Source: JAJXSS01 sp964547135
Lineage (GTDB): Bacteria > Planctomycetota > Phycisphaerae > Phycisphaerales > Phycisphaeraceae
NCBI GenBank assembly: GCA_964547135.1
Contig: CAZJMK010000005.1
Coordinates: forward strand, 1 to 64,000
Reading direction: 5' to 3'
Length of the DNA stretch: 64,000 bases
In this document: positions 34,594 to 41,690 of the stretch, in pieces
Layout: every line of letters begins with the position of its first letter
Numbering within the stretch: position 1 is the stretch's first letter
Made by a program: the position numbers and the translations under genes
Notes under the pieces: model-generated
What the model was told of the DNA's origin: nothing
What the model saw: only the letters and a program-made list of their open reading frames with translations
Database searches by the model: none

Positions 34594-34844
34594 GATGTTT
34601 TGCTCCCTCTCTTTTGGTTGTGTATTAATACTTGGTACCAAACAGTTTTTCACCACAGAGACACAGAGGCACAGAGAAAAGGGGTTAGGTGCTAGGTGCT
34701 AGGCAGATTGTATTTGCATATATAGTTTTCCCAGCTCCCAGCTCCCAGTTCCTCTGTGCTCTCTGTGCCCTCTGTGTTGAATGTTTTGAATGGCTCAGAA
34801 TGCCCGCGCTGATCATTTGAAAACCGGAATTCGCAATCCGAAAC
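34594..34844. repeat. Intergenic inverted repeats
   Basis: CACAGAG-family arms (34651-34676 and 34752-34781) enclose a TAGGTGCTAGGTGCTAGG / CCAGCTCCCAGCTCCCAG pair (34686-34750), one inverted repeat nested inside another. Confidence 0.8.
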
Positions 34845-36401
34845 TCAATCAATCACTTTGCCGCCAAACTGTTTTTCGAGAATCGCCCGTGCCTGTTTTT
34901 CGATGAACCTGCCGCGTTTGGTATCGCCTGCGGAAAAGTATGAACGCACCACACCCTTTTCATTGGTCGCCACGCGCAGGTAACCGCTGTACCAGCCATC
35001 CTCCAGCTTCACATGCCCCGGGCGCAGGTCCACGCCCTGACTCAGGCAGGTGCCCTGCAAATCGATGCCGTCGGGCGTGGCTGTCACCGTCGATGCCCCC
35101 TTGTTCACAAAGTGCCGCACCACTGCCGCCAGGGCCTGATCGCGCACCGTGTCGTTGGCGAATTCATAGTTGAACTCGCCGGTGGTGAACACCTGTTTCT
35201 GCAAGGCCCACAACTGATTCATCATGCTGCGATCCCTGGCCAGGGCTTGCAAAAAGTAGAGTACGGTCATGGCCGAGTTTTCCGTACTCGCACTGAGTTT
35301 GCCCATGTGAATCAGGTGGTAATAGTGGCCGGACTCCTCCGCCGCAGCCGGGGCGCCGATCTGTTTCATGTAGTCCTTGATCTGCGAATGCCCGTTGCGG
35401 AAAAGCACCGGCTGCACCCCCAGCTTGCCCCATTCGGCCAACGCCAACGGGCTGACTTTCGGGTCGTACAACACCGCAGCCGGGGCCGCATGATTGCCGC
35501 CATTTTTGCCACTGGTTTTGCCAGCGGTTTTGCTGCCGGTCTTTTTGCTGGCGTTGCCGCCCACGCCTGCCGAGCGCAGAATCGGCACGGTGACGAACCC
35601 CGCGGTGAGTATGCCCCGACCATCGCCAAACACCATGCGATCGCCATCGCCATCGACGCCGATCACCACGTCGTATTTATTTTTTTTGCACCAGGTGACA
35701 GCCGTGTCCATTTTGCCCTGACTGGTCGGGTTGGGTGAACCAGTCGGAAACGTTCCATCAGGGATCAATCGCATCGGGTGTACCGTCGCCCCAGCCTGCA
35801 ACAGTGCCCGATACAGCTCCGGCCCAGCCGACCCGTGGTACGCATCCAACACCACCTTCATGCCCCGCAGTGCCCCCGGTTTCACGCCCGCCGCTTCCAG
35901 TGAAAAATCAATGTACGCCTGCGTCAGGTCCAGCAATGTCAATGCCTCGCCCTGTTTGGTCGCTGCCTTTTTGGTGGAGTGATAAATTTCACGCACGCGG
36001 GTCAAACCACCCTTGGGGCCGCAGTCATAACCAATCGCCTGCACCGTGGGCACGACAAATTTCACCCCGACATACTGGGCCGGGTTGTGCGAAGCCGTGA
36101 TGCCCAGCCCCATCGTGTTGGGGTGTTTCTGCGACACCCACATGGCGCTGAAGTAACCCTGCGGCGTGCTCACCGGCTCAGGTCGCACAAACACGCGAAA
36201 ACCCTGCCGCAACGCTTCCTGCACACCCAGGTCCATCACGTGACCGGCTGCGAGCCTTGCGTCCCGTGAAAAACTGATCGTGTCCACCCCCAGTTCCCGT
36301 GCGTAAATCAACGTCGCCTCAAACAGCCGGGTGACTTCTGCATCACTGAATTCGCCGGCTTCCCACCGCGCGTCATACACCTTGATCGGGTCCTTCTTCA
36401 T
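34845..36401 (-). CDS. Phosphoglucomutase/phosphomannomutase
   Basis: Alpha-D-phosphohexomutase of 518 residues. LGITASHNPAQYVGVKF contains the phospho-Ser, GVDGDGDRMVF the metal loop, AEESGHY the sugar loop, and the last 120 residues the phosphate-binding domain. It interconverts hexose 6- and 1-phosphates. Between RSAGVGG and APAAVLYD is a Lys/Thr/Gly-rich insert (about residues 283-308; SKKTGSKTAGKTSGKNGG) absent from usual members. The ATG at 36401 has AAGGAG 7 nt upstream. It lies between galU and a GHMP sugar kinase, all on the minus strand. Confidence 0.87.
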   Translation of the reverse strand: MKKDPIKVYDARWEAGEFSDAEVTRLFEATLIYARELGVDTISFSRDARLAAGHVMDLGVQEALRQGFRVFVRPEPVSTPQGYFSAMWVSQKHPNTMGLGITASHNPAQYVGVKFVVPTVQAIGYDCGPKGGLTRVREIYHSTKKAATKQGEALTLLDLTQAYIDFSLEAAGVKPGALRGMKVVLDAYHGSAGPELYRALLQAGATVHPMRLIPDGTFPTGSPNPTSQGKMDTAVTWCKKNKYDVVIGVDGDGDRMVFGDGRGILTAGFVTVPILRSAGVGGNASKKTGSKTAGKTSGKNGGNHAAPAAVLYDPKVSPLALAEWGKLGVQPVLFRNGHSQIKDYMKQIGAPAAAEESGHYYHLIHMGKLSASTENSAMTVLYFLQALARDRSMMNQLWALQKQVFTTGEFNYEFANDTVRDQALAAVVRHFVNKGASTVTATPDGIDLQGTCLSQGVDLRPGHVKLEDGWYSGYLRVATNEKGVVRSYFSAGDTKRGRFIEKQARAILEKQFGGKVID

Positions 36402-36581
36402 ATCCAACTCCTTCTTGGGTTCTTTTCAACCCCCTCTCCCTCCGGGAGAGTTGAAAACCTCGCCGTGGCGGGGGCAGGGGTGAGGGCGTCTTCTTGGTAA
36501 TAGTCCGAAATCCGACAGCTTCAACAGCGGGGGCCTCCCGCTCAATTCGAAATTCGAAATCCGACATTCGAACTTCATTTC
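36402..36581. repeat. Intergenic repeat composite (source-type copy of the uvrB insertion)
   Basis: CCCCCTCTCCCTCCGGGAGA palindrome (36429) with GGGTGAGGGCG tail, then GACAGCTTCAACAGCGGG, a short GGGCCTCCCGC turn and CTCAATTCGAAATTCGAAAT (36552). The last part matches the segment found inside uvrB at 42824-42870. Confidence 0.82.
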
Positions 36582-38033
36582 TCACACCTCCGCTGACCCC
36601 AGCGCCGCTGCGCCGGGGCTGGTGCCGATGAACAGTTTGGTCTTGCGCCCGGTTTCACGTTCATATTCCGCTGCCATTGCCAGCCATTTTTCATGCGTCG
36701 TTGCATCATCACGCAGCAGCATCGCCACCGTGCCGCCGCTGCCGCCGCCGGTGATTTTTGCGCCGAAAAAACCCTGTGCAGGCCCGCGCTGTTTCACCAT
36801 CGCCACCAATCGATCCGTCAGCGCATGGCCCAGCCCTGCGTTGTCCGAGTAGCTCTGGTGACTTTCAAACATCAATCCGCCAGCCTCATTCATCAACGCT
36901 TCGCCCCGTGCCTGATCACCAGCGTTGACTGAACCCGTCAGCCGGGCTGCCTGTTTGAGCAGTGCAACAAAGCGCATGACCCGCTGCATTTCAAAGACAT
37001 GGTGATCCGTCCCTGCGCGCACCCGGTAGGTCGTCTCCGGTTTCACTTTTGTTACCGTGTCATTCGTGCCGACGAATTGCTGCAAAAACATTTCGCCGGT
37101 CATCGACATCGGCAACTGACCCCGCCATTGGTCCCGATACCGGGTCGCATCGACTCGCGCCAACATGCCCTGCGTCAAATCATCTGCCTGAAGCGTTGAC
37201 AATATTTTCTGACCCATGAACGAAGCCACCCGAGCATCTGTGTACGGGTCGCCGCTCACTTCATGACTGGCTCCGCTGAACACGCCGACCAACCGATACC
37301 CGCGGGGTATTTCCACCTTGCCCAGCACCTGAGCAGGCAAACCATCGCTGCCGGGCTGGCACAAAATTTCCACCATTGCCCCAGCCTCGCCCATGCACGA
37401 AGCCACCTGGTCCATCACGCCGCAGGGCGCACCGACCACGTGGTTTTCGACATATTGACAAGCCGTCGCCAATCGCAGCGGTTCGACTGACAACCCCAGC
37501 AGGCTCGCACAAGCCGTCATCGTCGCCACTTCAATGGCTGCGCTCGACGACACGCCGCCGCCCAACGGCACATCGCTGTCCAACATGATCGTGATGCCTT
37601 TGTTCACGTCCACCGACGCTTGGTCATGCCCGGTGCGTCGCAATTCCCGCAACACCCACCACAGGCAACCCACCGGGTACCGCGCCCATTTGTTGCCCTC
37701 ATTGAACAACCCGCGCACCGCATGTGGTTCATCGTTCTGTAACGCCGACATCGCCAACATCACCGGCTGATCATTTTGCGCACTGATACACACCACCTGC
37801 CCATCATGGCGCTTTTGCACCGCCGCCGCCGCCGCCACTGCAAGCGGCATTTCACACACCAGTGACCCGCTGTAATCCGCGATTCCGCCCATCACGTCCA
37901 ATCGGCCCGGCGCTCGTGCCACCTGCACCTGCCAGGGCTGAAAATGCACCGATGCCCTCACCCTCGCCAGCAATCGCGGCACCGGTTCAAGGTTCATTAA
38001 TGTCTGTGGGTTGGTATCAGTCATCAGTGACAT
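36582..38033 (-). CDS. GHMP sugar kinase resembling L-arabinokinase/galactokinase
   Basis: A 483-residue GHMP kinase. The N-terminal signature APGRLDVMGGIADYSGSLV is strikingly like plant L-arabinokinase (ARA1/ISA1) rather than the galactokinase HTDYN form. The ATP motif VPLGGGVSSSAAIEVA (about residue 150) and the C-terminal KITGGGSGGTVAMLL complete the fold. It should phosphorylate a sugar at the anomeric carbon; L-arabinose or galactose are candidates. Together with the phosphohexomutase and GalU downstream it could form a salvage route from free sugar to UDP-sugar. The start is one of two nearby ATGs; no strong ribosome site. Confidence 0.78.
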   Translation of the reverse strand: MSLMTDTNPQTLMNLEPVPRLLARVRASVHFQPWQVQVARAPGRLDVMGGIADYSGSLVCEMPLAVAAAAAVQKRHDGQVVCISAQNDQPVMLAMSALQNDEPHAVRGLFNEGNKWARYPVGCLWWVLRELRRTGHDQASVDVNKGITIMLDSDVPLGGGVSSSAAIEVATMTACASLLGLSVEPLRLATACQYVENHVVGAPCGVMDQVASCMGEAGAMVEILCQPGSDGLPAQVLGKVEIPRGYRLVGVFSGASHEVSGDPYTDARVASFMGQKILSTLQADDLTQGMLARVDATRYRDQWRGQLPMSMTGEMFLQQFVGTNDTVTKVKPETTYRVRAGTDHHVFEMQRVMRFVALLKQAARLTGSVNAGDQARGEALMNEAGGLMFESHQSYSDNAGLGHALTDRLVAMVKQRGPAQGFFGAKITGGGSGGTVAMLLRDDATTHEKWLAMAAEYERETGRKTKLFIGTSPGAAALGSAEV

Positions 38034-38131
38034 CCGATTTGCTTGCTCTGTAGCCCCCTCTCCCTCCGGGAGAGGGCAGGGGGTGAGGGCGTCTTTGTAT
38101 TTGCTTGTCTATCTTTATTGCAATTGTTTTA

Positions 38132-39310
38132 TTAACCCGTTTGCGCGGGCAGTGGTAACAACACACGATCAATCGCTGCTGCCACCAAACCCTGTGCCCA
38201 TCGCCTTGGGGCCGCTGCACATTGCACTTCACCAAAGCGTGCCCACATTGCTGAGCGTCGCACAGCCTTGCCCAATGCGTTCATCACCAACTCGGGTAGT
38301 TCCGTCAATGCCCCGGTAAATACCACCTGTCGAACCCCCAGCACGTTCATCGCCCCGCCCACCACCACCCCCAGTCCGTCGAGCGCTTCCGCCAACCATG
38401 TTTCAACACCATGCGTTTCAATGCGTTTGACCAAGTCCGACCAAGGCGCTATCACCCCGCGACGCCCCGGCATGCTGGCGAGCAACCCCGGCCTTGAGGT
38501 CATCGTTTCGACGCACCCCGTTGCCCCGCAACCGCACTTACGCCGATTACCCACCACCGGCGTGTGCCCCAGTTCCCCCGACAAGGGCAGCGACGAAGTA
38601 AACAACTGCCCGTTGAGCACCGCAGCCCCGCCCACGCCCGCGCCGACATCCACCAATAAAAAATCACGCTCTTCCGGTTGTGCGGATAAGTGCCCCAGTG
38701 CCAGGGCGCGAATTTCCTGCACCAGTTCGACTTCACAACCCCACACATCACGCAGCAACCCCGGTAAATCCGCCTGCTCCAGCCAATGCAGGTTCGGGGC
38801 CAGTAATACTTTTTTCTGCTGCTCATCCACCACGCCCGGCACACTTACCATCACCGTCCAAGGCTCGGCACGCGCCAATGATCGTGCCGCTTTACGCAAT
38901 GCCCTTGACCATTCACCGGGGCTTTGTGGTGTTTCAAATTCAATCGGCCAGTTTTCGCCCATCGGCCCGGCCACCGGCAGTGCCGCCACCCGCGTGTGAT
39001 GCACCCCCAACTGCACCGCCACGATGCCCGACCGCTGGCGATTGAGCCGTAGGGTGCGCCCCGGTCGCCCCAGTCGCGCATCAGCCTCATGCACGGCTGT
39101 CGCCATATCATCCAACCGGTTCATCGGCAGTGCATCGGCTTCCTCCAAAAACCCTGCTTCCAGCAACCCATCGACCACCTTGCCCACCGTCGGCGCACTC
39201 AGGCGAATCGACTTGGCCAATTCCGCCCGTGAAGCAGGCCCATGCCGGAGCAGACGGTCAAACACCGCCCGCTCATTGACCTTCCGCATGTTGGCAGGCA
39301 CACCCTTCAT
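38132..39310 (-). CDS. ROK-family transcriptional regulator (NagC/XylR type)
   Basis: A 392-residue regulator. It opens MKGVPANMRKVNERAVFDRL, the usual start of ROK repressors, with a winged HTH (SRAELAKSIRLSAPTVGKVV). The ROK sugar-binding part has DVGAGVGGAAVLNG, the Zn motif CGCGATGCVE and SGELGHTPV. It probably senses a sugar and controls the adjacent kinase/mutase block. ATG at 39310 fits the family start, although it has no ribosome site; ATG at 39289 follows AAGGGTG and is an alternative. The AT-rich putative operator touches the start. Confidence 0.87.
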   Translation of the reverse strand: MKGVPANMRKVNERAVFDRLLRHGPASRAELAKSIRLSAPTVGKVVDGLLEAGFLEEADALPMNRLDDMATAVHEADARLGRPGRTLRLNRQRSGIVAVQLGVHHTRVAALPVAGPMGENWPIEFETPQSPGEWSRALRKAARSLARAEPWTVMVSVPGVVDEQQKKVLLAPNLHWLEQADLPGLLRDVWGCEVELVQEIRALALGHLSAQPEERDFLLVDVGAGVGGAAVLNGQLFTSSLPLSGELGHTPVVGNRRKCGCGATGCVETMTSRPGLLASMPGRRGVIAPWSDLVKRIETHGVETWLAEALDGLGVVVGGAMNVLGVRQVVFTGALTELPELVMNALGKAVRRSAMWARFGEVQCAAAPRRWAQGLVAAAIDRVLLPLPAQTG

Positions 39311-39311
39311 A

Positions 39312-39336
39312 TTAATAAACTTAATTAACTAATTAA
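39312..39336. promoter_or_regulatory. Putative ROK operator
   Basis: TTAATAAACTTAATTAACTA continues as ATTAA: an AT-rich dyad around TTAATTAA directly before the ROK gene. ROK repressors often bind TTAGTTAAT-like palindromes and autoregulate, so this is a plausible operator. Confidence 0.5.
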
Positions 39337-39611
39337 AAAAGTCAAGTCACAGGATGAAATAATCAGTGGCGCAAGGATGACGTGTGATTGTTGTGATTTG
39401 ATGTTTAGCGCGGACGCTTTGCGTCGGCGTTCTGATGAACGATTGGGTGCCTGTGGCATGGCCGCGTGCCACAGCATGATGACACGGTGGGCAGTTAGAA
39501 TCGACTGCCCACGGGCACCCATTGATTGGTTAGCACCGCGACATATCGCGTTTGAGGTCAAGTTTGCAGTTGGTTTTTCGCGTCCATCGGTGATTTGGGT
39601 ATGCTAAAGCC
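39337..39611. repeat. Intergenic repeats before the sigma-54 regulator
   Basis: Holds GCGGACGCTTTGCGTCGGCG (39406-39425), a short stretch with GTGCCACAG and a GCACCGCGACATATCGCG palindrome (about 39534-39551). No gene seen. Confidence 0.6.
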
Positions 39612-40988
39612 ATGAGTCAGGACCATGGAATATCCGCACAGATACTGGTGGTGGACGACGAGGTCGAACACGCCGAGGTGATGGCTGAGGCTTTGCGCCG
39701 GCTCGGCCATGTTTGCACGATTGTGCATGACCAGCCGACTGCGGTGGAGGAACTCAAACACGGGCAGTTTGACCTGATCGTCACCGACCTGGTCATGGCC
39801 GGCGACGAACGGGCTGGTCAAACCGTGTTGGAAACCGCCCGGCTGACCCAGCGCAATGCCGAGACGATCATGGTCACCGCCCATGGCGATGTACCTACCG
39901 CCAAGGCTGCGCTGCGCGGCGGGGCGTATGACTTCATCGAAAAACCATTGGACCTGGACACCTTTCGCACCCTTTGCACCCATGCCATCGAAGCCGTGCT
40001 TTTGCGCGGTCAGAATGTGCAGTTACAAAAGCAGGTCGATGCGATGTTCGGCATCGAGGGCATCATCGGTCAGAGTCAGGGTATTGCCCGCGTGCTGGGC
40101 GTGATTCGACAGGTGGCCCCCTCCACCATACCCGTGCTCATCACCGGCGAATCGGGCACGGGCAAGGAACTGGTGGCCCGGGCGGTGCATGGCAATTCCG
40201 ATCGCGCCAAAAAGCCGTTCAAGCCGCTGAACTGTGCCGGGCTTACGGCTTCGATTCTGGAAAGCGAATTGTTCGGGCATGTGAAAGGCGCATTCACCGG
40301 CGCGGAAAAGGATCGTCAGGGCGTGTTCGAATACGCTGACGGAGGCACACTGTTTTTGGATGAAATCGGCGACATGCCGCTGGACATGCAGGCCAAGTTG
40401 TTGCGTGTTCTGGAAAGTGGCGAAGTGGTGCGGGTGGGGTCCAACGAACCCAAACATGTCGATGTGCGATTCATTTCCGCGACCAATCACGACATGGAAA
40501 AATTGGTCAAGGACGGACGGTTCCGGCAGGATTTATATTTTCGGATCAAGGGCGTGCATTTGAACATTCCGCCCTTGCGGGAACGACGCGAAGACATACC
40601 GGCGATTGTGCGCCATTACATGAGTCAGTTTGCCGGCCAGTTGAAAAAAGCGATTTCGGGTTTCGATGATGAAGCGATGACCGCGATGATGCGTTACGAC
40701 TGGCCGGGGAACGTGCGGCAACTCATCAATGTGGTGCAGAATATGGTGCTGGTGGCTGAGGGACCGGTGATCGGGTTGCGCGATGTGCCGACGGAGATAC
40801 GACAGGCTTCGGGAGCGGGCGATCTGCCGGTGGATATCCCTGCGGGCATGAGCCTGGAACAGATTGAAAAACAGGCGATCCGCAATGCCCTGCGTGCCCA
40901 CAACGGCAACCGGGAACTGACAGCCAAAATGCTGGGCATCGGGGAACGAACGTTGTATCGGAAGTTGAAGGAATATGGTTTGAAGTAG
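39612..40988 (+). CDS. Sigma-54-dependent response regulator (NtrC family)
   Basis: A 458-residue three-domain regulator. The receiver (ILVVDDE, phospho-acceptor near D59, EKPLDL) is followed by a AAA+ domain with Walker A GESGTGKELVAR, the sigma-54 contact GAFTGAEKD, Walker B LFLDEIGDMP and arginine finger region, and a Fis-type HTH (LTAKMLGIGERTLYRKLKEY). It activates sigma-54 promoters when phosphorylated. No histidine kinase gene lies next to it, so it is an orphan here. The ribosome site is weak. Confidence 0.95.
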   Translation: MSQDHGISAQILVVDDEVEHAEVMAEALRRLGHVCTIVHDQPTAVEELKHGQFDLIVTDLVMAGDERAGQTVLETARLTQRNAETIMVTAHGDVPTAKAALRGGAYDFIEKPLDLDTFRTLCTHAIEAVLLRGQNVQLQKQVDAMFGIEGIIGQSQGIARVLGVIRQVAPSTIPVLITGESGTGKELVARAVHGNSDRAKKPFKPLNCAGLTASILESELFGHVKGAFTGAEKDRQGVFEYADGGTLFLDEIGDMPLDMQAKLLRVLESGEVVRVGSNEPKHVDVRFISATNHDMEKLVKDGRFRQDLYFRIKGVHLNIPPLRERREDIPAIVRHYMSQFAGQLKKAISGFDDEAMTAMMRYDWPGNVRQLINVVQNMVLVAEGPVIGLRDVPTEIRQASGAGDLPVDIPAGMSLEQIEKQAIRNALRAHNGNRELTAKMLGIGERTLYRKLKEYGLK

Positions 40989-41008
40989 CATGATGTTTCG
41001 AATTTTGA

Positions 41009-41050
41009 CAAGCCGGGGACGAGGAACGTTGTGACGAGGGATCGGGTAAT
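41009..41050 (+). repeat. Covarying hairpin repeat, copy 5
   Basis: Outer stem CCGGG with ATCGG (three Watson-Crick pairs and one G-T); inner CGT-TGTG-ACG. It fills most of the 79-bp gap between the response regulator and ispF. Confidence 0.7.
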
Positions 41051-41067
41051 GTCGTAGCAGATTGAAT

Positions 41068-41568
41068 ATGAGTCATTTACCAACACCACTGGCGTATCGC
41101 ATCGGACACGGCTGGGATTTACACCGGCTGGAACCGGGGCACAAACTCATTGTGGGCGGCTTGCACCTGGAACATGATCGGGGGTGCGACGCACATTCGG
41201 ATGGGGATGTGGTGTATCACGCGGTGACGGATGCGATTTTGGGGGCCTTGGGGTTGGACGACATCGGACAACTGTTCCCGGACAACGACCCGAAATGGAA
41301 AGGGGCGGACTCGCGCCTGTTTGTGGAGGAAGCGGTGCGACGGATGAACGCAGCCGGGTATGCGGTGGGGAATATTGATGTGACAATCGTATTGCAGAAG
41401 CCCAAAATCAGCCCGCACAAGGCGACGATGAAAAACAATTTGGCGCAGTTGCTGGGTGTGACGATTGAGCAGATCAATGTCAAGGGCAAGACGCATGAAA
41501 AGGTGGATGCCATCGGCGAAGGCAGGGCGATCGGGTGTCATGTGGTGGTGATTTTGGTGAAGATGTGA
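41068..41568 (+). CDS. ispF: 2-C-methyl-D-erythritol 2,4-cyclodiphosphate synthase
   Basis: A 166-residue MEP-pathway enzyme making the cyclic diphosphate precursor of isoprenoids. IGHGWDLHRL has the zinc Asp and His, CDAHSDGDVVYHAVTDAILG the second zinc His, and LQKPKISPHK and GKTHEKVDAIGEG are family blocks. The length is normal. It could supply the polyprenyl synthase seen at 14.6 kb. The ATG lacks a clear ribosome site. Confidence 0.95.
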   Translation: MSHLPTPLAYRIGHGWDLHRLEPGHKLIVGGLHLEHDRGCDAHSDGDVVYHAVTDAILGALGLDDIGQLFPDNDPKWKGADSRLFVEEAVRRMNAAGYAVGNIDVTIVLQKPKISPHKATMKNNLAQLLGVTIEQINVKGKTHEKVDAIGEGRAIGCHVVVILVKM

Positions 41569-41583
41569 GGAAGTGGTCGATCA

Positions 41584-41660
41584 TTGACGCCGAGCCCTTC
41601 AGGGCCGGATGACTTAAGTTTTGATGGTGAAATGATCCGGGGCTAAAGCCCTCGGCGTCA
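41584..41660. repeat. Bipartite REP-like element, copy 6
   Basis: Arms at 41584-41609 and 41635-41660, filling the gap between ispF and uvrB. Confidence 0.85.
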
Positions 41661-41690
41661 GCGTTGGCGTTTCAGCCCTAAAATGGGGAT

